A stretch of DNA of 35,991 bases from an uncultured Veillonella sp. Lineage in GTDB: Bacteria; Bacillota; Negativicutes; Veillonellales; Veillonellaceae. The position numbers and the translations under genes were made by a program. The notes beneath the pieces are model-generated. The model was not told the DNA's origin and made no database searches. It saw only the letters and a program-made list of their open reading frames with translations. Below, in pieces: positions 26,164-33,755 of this stretch (its first letter is position 1; each line of letters starts with the position of its first letter). The DNA is taken from positions 1 through 35,991 of the forward strand of contig CAKPXR010000011.1 in assembly GCA_934202215.1 (NCBI GenBank), in the 5' to 3' direction.

Positions 26164-26742
26164 TTATCGCTGTGGGCGACGCTTCGGATTGAATTGATTC
26201 ATCCCTTTATCGATACCCACTTCTAAAGTACCTAATACTGCTTTCACAGTATCCTTGATACCCTTTTGTACCTTCTCTTGTGATTCTTCACTAAATGGTG
26301 CTAACACATGATCAATGACAGTCCATTGTGGTAATGGACGACCAATGCCTACGCGGAAACGTGGAAAGTTTTCTGTGCCTATATGGGAAATCAAGGATTT
26401 AATCCCATTATGACCACCAGAACTACCATTTGGTCGAATACGTAATTTGCCTACCGGTAAATCCATATCATCATAAATACAGTACACGTCAGATGAGTCA
26501 ATCTTATAATACCGCATCAACGGACCTACAGATTCACCACTGGCATTCATAAATGTTTGTGGCTTTACAAGCAATACCCTCTCACCATCTACAGTAATAC
26601 TGCACACCTCTGCACGTTGTTCCTCTTTCCAAGGCGTGTGAGACACGCTATCTGCAATGGCATCGATAACCATAAACCCAATATTATGTTTTGTCGCTTC
26701 ATATTGCTTGCCCGGATTACCAAGGCCTACTACTAATTTCAA
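26164..26742 (-). CDS. pth: Peptidyl-tRNA hydrolase
   Basis: Releases peptides from prematurely dropped peptidyl-tRNA. The signature VGLGNPGKQYEATKHNIGF at the N terminus includes the substrate asparagine N9 and catalytic histidine H19. The middle shows DDMDLPVGKLRI and the GSSGGHNGIKS loop, followed by FPRFRVGIGRP. 192 aa is normal. It lies 10 bases after prs and ends the purR-glmU-prs-pth run, a Firmicutes order. Confidence 0.97.
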   Translation of the reverse strand: MKLVVGLGNPGKQYEATKHNIGFMVIDAIADSVSHTPWKEEQRAEVCSITVDGERVLLVKPQTFMNASGESVGPLMRYYKIDSSDVYCIYDDMDLPVGKLRIRPNGSSGGHNGIKSLISHIGTENFPRFRVGIGRPLPQWTVIDHVLAPFSEESQEKVQKGIKDTVKAVLGTLEVGIDKGMNQFNPKRRPQR

Positions 26743-26752
26743 GAATCACCTA

Positions 26753-27706
26753 TTATTTATCAAATAAATTACTTACTGAAACTTCATGAAAGATACGCAT
26801 AATTGCTTCGCCCAATAATGGAGCTACAGATAATTGCGTTACATTGTCTAATTTGCAATTTTCTGGTAATGGCATTGTGTTTGTTACGATAAGCTCTTTA
26901 ATGTTAGAGTTTGCAATGCGTTCACTTGCTGGGTCTGTTAATACAGCATGGGTAACAGCAGCCATAACAGATTTTGCACCAAATTCTTCTAATGCTTTAG
27001 CGCCTTCTACAAGGGAACCTGCTGTATCTACAATATCGTCAACGATGATGCAGTTTTTACCTTTTACATCGCCAATAAGGTTCATAACTTTAGCTACGCC
27101 TGGTTCAGGACGTTTTTTCTCGATGATTGCAATTGGCGCACCAATGCGGTCAGCCAAATCACGGGCACGAGTTACCCCACCAAGATCTGGAGATACAACG
27201 ATAACATCTTCAAGATTTTTTTCGTTAATATATTTCGCTAAAATGGATGCACCATACAAATGATCTACTGGCACATCAAAGAAACCTTGAATTTGACCTG
27301 CATGCAAGTCAATTGTTACAAGACGTGTAATACCAGAAGTTTGCATTAAATTAGCTACTAATTTTGCAGTAATTGGTTCACGACCACGAGTTTTACGATC
27401 TTGACGAGCATAGCCATAGTAAGGAACTACAGCTGTGATATGGCGTGCAGAAGCGCGTTTCAACGCATCAGCCATAACCATTAATTCCATTAAATTATCA
27501 TTTACAGGATAGCTAGTTGGTTGAATGATAAATACATCTTTGCCACGTACGCTTTCATCAATCATAATTTGTACTTCGCCATTATTAAAACGACCTACAA
27601 ATGCTTCACCTAAAGGCAAACCTAAATAATCACAAATTTCCTTTGCCAATGCAGGATTCGCATTACCTGTGAAAATTTTAAGTTTTTTGCCGTCTTCAAA
27701 TGCCAT
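26753..27706 (-). CDS. prs: Ribose-phosphate pyrophosphokinase
   Basis: Makes PRPP from ribose 5-phosphate and ATP, feeding purine, pyrimidine, NAD, histidine and tryptophan synthesis. Motifs are [13 protein letters not shown] at the N terminus, [17 protein letters not shown] (flexible ATP loop), [18 protein letters not shown] and the PRPP loop [10 protein letters not shown]. 317 aa is standard. It has its own promoter candidate upstream despite its position between glmU and pth. PRPP is the effector that releases PurR from DNA, which links this gene to purR in the same cluster. Confidence 0.97.
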   Translation of the reverse strand: MAFEDGKKLKIFTGNANPALAKEICDYLGLPLGEAFVGRFNNGEVQIMIDESVRGKDVFIIQPTSYPVNDNLMELMVMADALKRASARHITAVVPYYGYARQDRKTRGREPITAKLVANLMQTSGITRLVTIDLHAGQIQGFFDVPVDHLYGASILAKYINEKNLEDVIVVSPDLGGVTRARDLADRIGAPIAIIEKKRPEPGVAKVMNLIGDVKGKNCIIVDDIVDTAGSLVEGAKALEEFGAKSVMAAVTHAVLTDPASERIANSNIKELIVTNTMPLPENCKLDNVTQLSVAPLLGEAIMRIFHEVSVSNLFDK

Positions 27707-27786
27707 TTTGTTACCCTTTCATCTGTTCCTATACTGGTTACTTATCCATAATCATCCATTACAGATACACACTATTGCCTTTTTAT

Positions 27787-27815
27787 TGTATACTATTTTG
27801 CCCTAATTGTGTTAA
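27787..27815 (-). promoter_or_regulatory. Promoter candidate of prs-pth
   Basis: On the minus strand TTAACA (27810-27815) and TATACA (27787-27792) are 17 bases apart in the gap between glmU and prs. This gives a leader of about 75 bases. No clear terminator hairpin for glmU is visible in the gap, so read-through from glmU is also possible. Confidence 0.5.
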
Positions 27816-27832
27816 AAAATTATAATATTTTT

Positions 27833-29206
27833 TTATTTCTTTTTGAAAGTATCGTCAGTTACCCAATTTTCTTTCACAATTTGCTTGCTACGACCTACGG
27901 CTAACGCCTTATCTGGTACATTTTTAGTAATGGTAGAACCTGCACCGACATAGCTATAATTACCTATCGTTACAGGAGCTACCAAGTTACTATTACAGCC
28001 AACGAAAGCGCCATCGCCAATTGTCGTACGATGTTTAACTTTACCATCGTAGTTTACAGTAATCGTACCACAACCAATATTAACACCAGAGCCTACGTCG
28101 CTATCGCCGATGTAGGAAAGATGTGGGAACTTAGTACCTTCCCCAACATTGGAGTTTTTAACCTCTACAAAGTTACCTACATGAACCTTATTACCAAGCA
28201 CGGTATTAGGACGCAAGTGAACATATGGGCCTACATCTACACCGTCTTTTACTTCGCAGTCATGACCATATGTGAAGTGGATAATCGAATCATTGCCTAC
28301 TTTTACATTCGTCAAACGAGTGTGTGGACCAATTTCACAGCGCTCACCTATTACAGTATCACCTTCAAGGATTGTACCAGGATGCAAAATTGTATCGGCC
28401 CCTACTGTTACCTCAGGAGCTACATAAGTATTTGCAGGATCAATAATAGTTACACCAGCAGTCATTAGCTCAACGTTTTTGCGATGTTTCAGAATAGATT
28501 CCGCTTCTGCTAATTGCAAACGAGAGTTTACACCTAAAGACTCTTCAAAGTCTTTAGTCATGTACGCACTTACCTTGTCACCACCATTTACAAGAATACC
28601 AACTACATCAGTAATATACAGTTCACCTTGCGCATTATCATCAGATAGTTGATCTAAGCAAGGCCATAATTTTTTGCTATCAAAAGCATACATACCAGTA
28701 TTTACTTCTTGAACAGCTAATTCCTCTGGTTTACCATCTTTTTGCTCTACGATGCGAACTACAGAGCCTTCTTCATTACGAATAATACGACCATAACCGG
28801 TTGGATCAGGCATATGCGCTGTCAAAATTGTTGCAGCTGCACCAGAGTTTCTGTGTTCTTCTAAAAGTGCTTCTAAACTTTCTTTTGTAACAAGTGGTGT
28901 ATCGCCACAAAGTAATAAGATAGTACCATCATAATCGCCAAGTACTGGTTGAGCCATTTTTACAGCATGACCAGTGCCATTTTGTTCTTCTTGGCGAACG
29001 AATTCAGCACGGTCCCCTAAGTAATTTTGAACAGCGTCACCGCCAAAGCCTACGATAACCACATCGCGATTTGTACCGATAGACTGAACCGTTTCAAGAA
29101 CGCGCTCTACCATCGCCTTACCGCCAACCTTGTGCAATACCTTTGGCAATTTAGACTTCATGCGCGTGCCCTTACCAGCAGCTAAAATAAGGCTTGCAAT
29201 ATTCAT
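27833..29206 (-). CDS. glmU: Bifunctional UDP-GlcNAc pyrophosphorylase / glucosamine-1-P acetyltransferase
   Basis: Makes UDP-GlcNAc, the precursor of peptidoglycan and, in diderms, lipid A. The N-terminal uridyltransferase half starts LILAAGKGTRMKSKLPKVLH and has LLLCGDTPL. The C-terminal half is a left-handed beta-helix of hexapeptide repeats (about 250-445), with YGHDC, RPNTVLGNKVHVGNFVEVK and SYIGDSDVG motifs of the acetyltransferase site. 457 aa is normal. It sits between purR and prs as in B. subtilis, but spoVG and yabJ, which usually intervene, are absent. Confidence 0.97.
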   Translation of the reverse strand: MNIASLILAAGKGTRMKSKLPKVLHKVGGKAMVERVLETVQSIGTNRDVVIVGFGGDAVQNYLGDRAEFVRQEEQNGTGHAVKMAQPVLGDYDGTILLLCGDTPLVTKESLEALLEEHRNSGAAATILTAHMPDPTGYGRIIRNEEGSVVRIVEQKDGKPEELAVQEVNTGMYAFDSKKLWPCLDQLSDDNAQGELYITDVVGILVNGGDKVSAYMTKDFEESLGVNSRLQLAEAESILKHRKNVELMTAGVTIIDPANTYVAPEVTVGADTILHPGTILEGDTVIGERCEIGPHTRLTNVKVGNDSIIHFTYGHDCEVKDGVDVGPYVHLRPNTVLGNKVHVGNFVEVKNSNVGEGTKFPHLSYIGDSDVGSGVNIGCGTITVNYDGKVKHRTTIGDGAFVGCNSNLVAPVTIGNYSYVGAGSTITKNVPDKALAVGRSKQIVKENWVTDDTFKKK

Positions 29207-29333
29207 AGTAATCTCCTATCTGTTATCTCTCATATATCTGACTTTTTAATAGTACTTACATCATATTAGCCCATTGTCCAATATGCATTATAAAGTCATT
29301 ATATCTAACTATAATGTATCTAATATTAATTGG

Positions 29334-30152
29334 TTATTCTTCATCAAAAACTGGTTCTATATTAATTTTCTTTGTATTTTCATCAATACCATAGAACGTA
29401 AATAATGATTCATAATCATCGATTAATTTTGGATTTGGCTCTGCCGTTGCTACAAGAACGCCTGTACCAACAACGACACCACTCATCTCTAAAACAAGTT
29501 CCTTAAGCCCTTTCGCAGTTCCCCCTGCTTTCATAAAGTCATCGATAATTAAAACCCTAGCATTAGGAGGAATAGCCCTCTTTGTTAGAGTCATAGTCTG
29601 AATACGGCCAGAAGAACCCGTTACATAGTTAATACTAATAGCAGACCCTTCTGTTACCTTACTATCACGACGAGCAATAACGAGAGGCTTATTAAAAGCA
29701 CGTGCGACCATAACAGCTAATGGAATCCCCTTCGTTTCAACCGTCAAAATATAATCAGGATTTCGATCCATAAAGCGAGTCATAATAATTTCACCAAGAC
29801 GTGTCATTACATGCCAGTCATAGAGAATATCTGACATATAAATAAAACCACCTGGAATGATACGATCTGATTCCATCAATCGAGTTTGCACATCTCGTAA
29901 AACATCATTGGCTTGAGTACCCTTCCGATGGGGAATAAAGCGTACCCCTCCCGCTACGCCCGCCACAGTTTCTAATGTGCCAAGCTGAAAATGTTCCATA
30001 GACTGTCTCACACAAGTTAAATCTTCACTAACTGTAGATTTAGCCATACCGAAGAAATCACAAAAATAATTTAAAGGAATTAACTTTTGCGGTGAATCAA
30101 CTAACAATTTTGTCATTGCCACCATGCGTTCTACACGCCGTACTTTATCCAT
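29334..30152 (-). CDS. purR: Purine operon repressor PurR (Bacillus type)
   Basis: Winged-helix repressor fused to a PRTase-fold effector domain. The N-terminal DNA-binding part (about 1-75) has DKVRRVERM and a helix-turn-helix with PLNYFCDFFGMAKSTVSED. The C-terminal part keeps the PRPP loop VLIIDDFMKAGGTAKG. I start at 30152, where ATG follows AAAGGAAA and MDKVRRVERM matches the family N terminus; upstream in-frame codons to 30197 lack conservation. 272 aa fits. It is preceded by two inverted PurBox-like sites, so autoregulation is likely. This protein is unrelated to the LacI-type PurR of E. coli. Confidence 0.95.
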   Translation of the reverse strand: MDKVRRVERMVAMTKLLVDSPQKLIPLNYFCDFFGMAKSTVSEDLTCVRQSMEHFQLGTLETVAGVAGGVRFIPHRKGTQANDVLRDVQTRLMESDRIIPGGFIYMSDILYDWHVMTRLGEIIMTRFMDRNPDYILTVETKGIPLAVMVARAFNKPLVIARRDSKVTEGSAISINYVTGSSGRIQTMTLTKRAIPPNARVLIIDDFMKAGGTAKGLKELVLEMSGVVVGTGVLVATAEPNPKLIDDYESLFTFYGIDENTKKINIEPVFDEE

Positions 30153-30238
30153 AGAATTTCCTTTACCATTCATCATATAACAATTGATTGTACTCATCTA
30201 ATAAAAATCATGAGTTATCTCAAATATATCTTTTATTT

Positions 30239-30252
30239 ATTATACCATAATT
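30239..30252 (-). promoter_or_regulatory. Extended -10 promoter of purR
   Basis: On the minus strand TGGTATAAT (TATAAT at 30239-30244) is an extended -10 element. The -35 is poor. It is directly abutted by PurBox 1, which overlaps the spacer, a position suited to repression. Confidence 0.55.
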
Positions 30253-30295
30253 TCCGAATATTCGAGGTTATAAAAACACTATAATTCGGTAAAAT
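30249..30295. promoter_or_regulatory. PurR operator: two inverted PurBoxes
   Basis: Box 1, AATTTCCGAATATT (30249-30262), and box 2, read on the minus strand as ATTTTACCGAATTAT (30281-30295), both fit the Gram-positive PurBox pattern AWWWCCGAACWWT, apart from T for C after CCGAA. They are inverted and 18 bases apart, close to the 16-17 bases of the B. subtilis arrangement. Their place in front of purR itself makes chance unlikely. Confidence 0.65.
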
Positions 30296-30297
30296 AA

Positions 30298-30376
30298 AAA
30301 CTCTCTAGTCCTTATATAATACTGTAAATTTAGACCGTATAGTCTATTACAATAATATATATTTTCTAGAGAGTTT
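30298..30376 (-). terminator. Long imperfect hairpin, probable terminator of the 3D-domain gene
   Basis: Outer arms AAACTCTCTAG (30298-30308) and CTAGAGAGTTT (30366-30376) and inner arms TAGAC (30331-30335) and GTCTA (30342-30346) share the same centre. The sequence between them also pairs with few mismatches, giving a hairpin of about 33 bp. On the minus strand it is followed by TTTTTATTTT and lies 3 bases past the stop. It is far longer than the other terminators here. Confidence 0.6.
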
Positions 30377-30379
30377 ATA

Positions 30380-30988
30380 TTATAAAACGTAAACTTTTAC
30401 AGTTTGACGACCAAACTGTAATGCTTCAGAACGTGAATCGTAGGCTAAATCAATTCTATGACCTTTAATAGCACCACCAACATCGTCCGCTATAGCATAA
30501 CCATAACCTTCAACGTATAATCTCGTACCTAATGGAATTAATTTAGGATCTACAGATACAATGCCCTTCTTTAAACGACTACCAGTAGCTGTATAATTGC
30601 CATTTCCAGGGTCTTGAGCAGAATAAGCACTAGCTTGCATAGTTAAAACTCGAGAGTATTTATTCGGCACACCGTTATGACTTAATTCGGTACCATGTCC
30701 GCCATAACGAGTCTCCATCTTTTCTAAAGCATTCATCGTAGTAGGACCAACCCGACCATCTACAGCAAGCCCTTTAGACTTTTGAAATTTTCGTACCGCC
30801 TGCTCTGTATTATGACCGTAAATACCATCTATAGAATCATGTAAAAAACCTTGATGCTTTAACATAGTTTGCACCTTGCTAACATGGTGGCCCCGTTGTC
30901 CCCGATCAATCGTTTTTGCCAATGATACAGAAGATATCATTGTAGTCATACAAACAAGCGTACATGTAATAATTATTTTTTTTACCAT
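30380..30988 (-). CDS. Exported peptidoglycan-binding and 3D domain protein
   Basis: Small secreted wall protein. A signal peptide (about 1-24, ending VSLA) is followed by a PG_binding_1 domain (about 28-90: RGQRGHHVSKVQTMLKHQG, DGIYGHNTEQAVRKFQ, DGRVGPTTMNAL) and a C-terminal 3D domain (about 110-202) with VDPKLIPLGTRLYVEGYG and ADDVGGAIKGHRIDL. The 3D aspartates are conserved, as in the larger G5/3D protein of this window. I use ATG 30988 after AAGGTGAGG; a GTG two codons earlier lies within that binding site. It likely binds and may cleave glycan strands. Confidence 0.88.
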   Translation of the reverse strand: MVKKIIITCTLVCMTTMISSVSLAKTIDRGQRGHHVSKVQTMLKHQGFLHDSIDGIYGHNTEQAVRKFQKSKGLAVDGRVGPTTMNALEKMETRYGGHGTELSHNGVPNKYSRVLTMQASAYSAQDPGNGNYTATGSRLKKGIVSVDPKLIPLGTRLYVEGYGYAIADDVGGAIKGHRIDLAYDSRSEALQFGRQTVKVYVL

Positions 30989-31155
30989 ATACACCTCACC
31001 TTACATCAGTAGTATACTATACAGTTTTAAATAATCTATAAACCATATTAAGATTACAATATAAAAAAATACATATATAATGCAGTTTATTAACTATATC
31101 TCAAATCTAGTACTACATATATATCATAGAAATTTAAGATACCAATGAAATAAAA

Positions 31156-31228
31156 TCTCCATTATCAACTCTTATTCTAAGTAAAAAATATATTTAAACT
31201 TCAGATTTTTTAGAATTAATAATGGAGA
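31156..31228. repeat. Long imperfect hairpin downstream of nhaA
   Basis: Outer arms TCTCCATTAT (31156-31165) and ATAATGGAGA (31219-31228) and inner arms ATTCTAA (31174-31180) and TTAGAAT (31210-31216) are nested, with an AT-rich centre. It begins about 20 bases past the nhaA stop on the minus strand. It may act as its terminator, but there is no clean T-run. It resembles the 30298-30376 hairpin in size and design, not in sequence. Confidence 0.5.
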
Positions 31229-31249
31229 CTTTGATAAAAGTATTTAATT

Positions 31250-32422
31250 TTAACAGTTATGGTATACACCAATATGGCATTCTTTACGTTTAGCACCAAC
31301 TATGTATAAATACGTGTAACCAATGATTGCGGAAATAATAGAGCCTATTAATACGCCACCCTTAGCCATCTCTTGAGCATGACCGGGATCAAAAGCTAGC
31401 ACAGAAACAAAGATACTCATAGTAAAACCAATACCACATACAATGGAGGTACCATAAATAAATTTCCAATTGGATTCTGCTGGCATAGGTACAACACCTA
31501 ATTTAATCATTCCAAACATAGCACCAAAGATACCGATTTGTTTTCCTAAAATAAGACCTAGTGCAACGCCTAAAACAACTGGATGAGTTAAATCGGCTAC
31601 ACTAAATCCACCAAGATTTACTCCGGCATTGAAAAATGCAAAGATAGGAACAATAACAAAACTTACCCAATTAGATAGATAATGCTCCCAATGTTGCATT
31701 GGTCTAACATATTTACGACCAATTTTACCGCGTTCAGGAATTGTCATCGCTAAAATTACACCTGCCATAGTAGCATGTAAACCAGAACGAAGAATACAAT
31801 ACCATAAAATAATACCAAGAATAATATACGATAGGGATCTAACATAACCAGCTCTATTGCAATAAATTAATAGTCCCGTTACAAGAATAGAGGCAACTAA
31901 ATAAAATACATCTATATTTGCTGCATAGAATATAGCAATAACAATGATGGCAATTAAGTCATCAATGACAGCTAAAGCTGTTAGAAATACCTTCATAGAG
32001 TTAGGTACTCTAGAGCCCAATGCCGTTATTACACCTATAGCAAAAGCAATATCCGTCGCTGTTGGAATAGCCCAACCATGAACAAAAACTTCACTAGAGC
32101 CAGCAATAAGATAGTAAATAATAGCAGGTACTAAAACACCAAACAGTGCAGCAATGCCAGGCATTATACGCTTAGCATTCGTATTGAGTTCGCCACTCAC
32201 CAATTCACGTTTTACTTCTAACCCTACAAAGAGGAAAAAAATCGCCATCAATGCATCATTAACCCACTCCATAGTTGTTAATGGGCCTAGTTTCAAATTA
32301 ACCAATGACATATACTGTGTCACTAAAGGAGAGTTTGCTACGATTAACGCAATAAGTGTAGATCCTAGTAAAACAGCTGTAGCCGAACCAGGAGAACGTA
32401 AAAATACAAATATTCGTTCCAT
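31250..32422 (-). CDS. nhaA: Na+/H+ antiporter NhaA (copy 1)
   Basis: Inner-membrane antiporter that expels Na+ (or Li+) in exchange for protons. The 390 aa chain has about 12 membrane segments. The ion-binding aspartate pair is in VIDDLIAI, and TATDIAFAIGV contains the conserved TM4 aspartate. The N-terminal NSPL, WVNDALMAIFFLFVGLEVKREL and LNTN elements are family hallmarks. It starts 28 bases after the stop of a second nhaA, with GGAAGGA as binding site, so the two are cotranscribed. The C-terminal tail differs from its paralogue. Confidence 0.95.
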   Translation of the reverse strand: MERIFVFLRSPGSATAVLLGSTLIALIVANSPLVTQYMSLVNLKLGPLTTMEWVNDALMAIFFLFVGLEVKRELVSGELNTNAKRIMPGIAALFGVLVPAIIYYLIAGSSEVFVHGWAIPTATDIAFAIGVITALGSRVPNSMKVFLTALAVIDDLIAIIVIAIFYAANIDVFYLVASILVTGLLIYCNRAGYVRSLSYIILGIILWYCILRSGLHATMAGVILAMTIPERGKIGRKYVRPMQHWEHYLSNWVSFVIVPIFAFFNAGVNLGGFSVADLTHPVVLGVALGLILGKQIGIFGAMFGMIKLGVVPMPAESNWKFIYGTSIVCGIGFTMSIFVSVLAFDPGHAQEMAKGGVLIGSIISAIIGYTYLYIVGAKRKECHIGVYHNC

Positions 32423-32450
32423 ATGATTCCTTCCTAATATTATAAGTTCA

Positions 32451-33605
32451 TTATTTATGCTTAAGAGTTCTCATTTTATATGCCACAATTAAGACTATGG
32501 CACCTAATAAGCCAGAAATAATAGAGCCTATAAAGATACCTATTTTTGACATTTCTTGAGTTACACCCGGTGGAAATGCCAATGTAGCCACAAATAAGCT
32601 CATAGTAAAACCAATACCACAAACAATGGCGGTACCATAGACCTCTGGCCATGTTGTATTAGTAGGCATCTTAATAATTTTAGATTTAACTAAAACGAAA
32701 ACAGCAGAGAAAATACCAAACTGTTTACCTAAAATAAGCCCCAATGAAACACCTAGTACAACAGGATGAAATAGATGATCTGCTGAAACATCAGAAAAGG
32801 ATACACCTGCATTTAAGAAACTAAACAAAGGAATAATTAAGAAATTAACCCAATACTTCAGTTTATCTGCCCATTTATGCATAGGATATACTGTTTCGCC
32901 ATCAAGTTTACCTGTTGCAGGAATAGTCATAGCTAAGACGACCCCTGCAATAGTTGCATGAACACCAGACTTTAAAACAAAGTACCAAAGAACTAAACCT
33001 AATACACCATATAATACTGGTCTTACGTAGCCATGTTTGTTAGTATACCACAATGCACCTGTTACAATAGCCGCACCAATCAAGTATGGCAAATCCACAC
33101 CGGCACCATAGAAGATAGCTATAACAATAATAGCAATTAAATCATCTATAACTGCCAAGGCAGAAAGAAATGCTTTCATAGCCTGTGAAACACGCCTTCC
33201 TAGCATCATAATAACACCTATGGCAAATGCTATATCAGTAGCCGTTGGAATACCCCAGCCATGCGTATACTCATGAACAGAACCAGCAATTAAAAAATAT
33301 ACTAAAGCAGGTGTGACAACACCTGCAAAAGCGGCCAAGAGTGGTAATACCCTTTTGGAATTAGTGTTTAATTCACCAGAAATCATTTCAGATTTAATCT
33401 CTAGCCCTACATAGAGGAAAAAGAGTGCCATTAACCCATCATTTACCCATTCCAGTATATCCATTGGTCCCCAGTATACATGCATAATAGAAAAATATTG
33501 CTCTGCTACAGGAGAGTTTGCTATTATAACACCAAGAATAGCGGCAAATAAGAGCATAATACCACCAGATGATTCAGACTGAATAAATGCTTTTATATAA
33601 TTCAT
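32451..33605 (-). CDS. nhaA: Na+/H+ antiporter NhaA (copy 2, promoter-proximal)
   Basis: Paralogue of the downstream nhaA, with the same length class (384 aa) and the same motifs: WVNDGLMALFFLYVGLEIKSEM, TATDIAFAIGVI and AVIDDLIAIIVIAIFYG. The copies diverge clearly in the loops (for example GKLDGETVYP against GKIGRKYVRP), so the duplication is not recent. I start at ATG 33605, which begins the conserved N terminus; a GTG at 33617 is the alternative. The ribosome binding site is weak. The gene has its own promoter about 70 bases upstream. Confidence 0.94.
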   Translation of the reverse strand: MNYIKAFIQSESSGGIMLLFAAILGVIIANSPVAEQYFSIMHVYWGPMDILEWVNDGLMALFFLYVGLEIKSEMISGELNTNSKRVLPLLAAFAGVVTPALVYFLIAGSVHEYTHGWGIPTATDIAFAIGVIMMLGRRVSQAMKAFLSALAVIDDLIAIIVIAIFYGAGVDLPYLIGAAIVTGALWYTNKHGYVRPVLYGVLGLVLWYFVLKSGVHATIAGVVLAMTIPATGKLDGETVYPMHKWADKLKYWVNFLIIPLFSFLNAGVSFSDVSADHLFHPVVLGVSLGLILGKQFGIFSAVFVLVKSKIIKMPTNTTWPEVYGTAIVCGIGFTMSLFVATLAFPPGVTQEMSKIGIFIGSIISGLLGAIVLIVAYKMRTLKHK

Positions 33606-33676
33606 AATAACTACCACTTTCTCAATTATAAATATAAATAAAAAATTCTATACATAAAAATCATTTATTTAAATTT

Positions 33677-33706
33677 ATTATATCATTTCATTTCGAAAAT
33701 AATCAA
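33677..33706 (-). promoter_or_regulatory. Promoter of the nhaA pair
   Basis: On the minus strand TTGATT (33701-33706) and TATAAT (33677-33682) are 18 bases apart, giving a leader of roughly 65 bases before 33605. There is no T-run terminator between the PepSY gene and this promoter, so some read-through is possible. Confidence 0.6.
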
Positions 33707-33755
33707 TAAGCTAATGATGAACCACGCTCATTGGATATACGAAGAATACAATGAA

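Noticed and set aside
26844..27263. 139-codon plus-strand open frame
   Set aside because: Antisense shadow of prs with no binding site or domain.
28031..28468. 145-codon plus-strand open frame
   Set aside because: Antisense shadow of the hexapeptide-repeat region of glmU; the regular repeat codons keep the other strand open.
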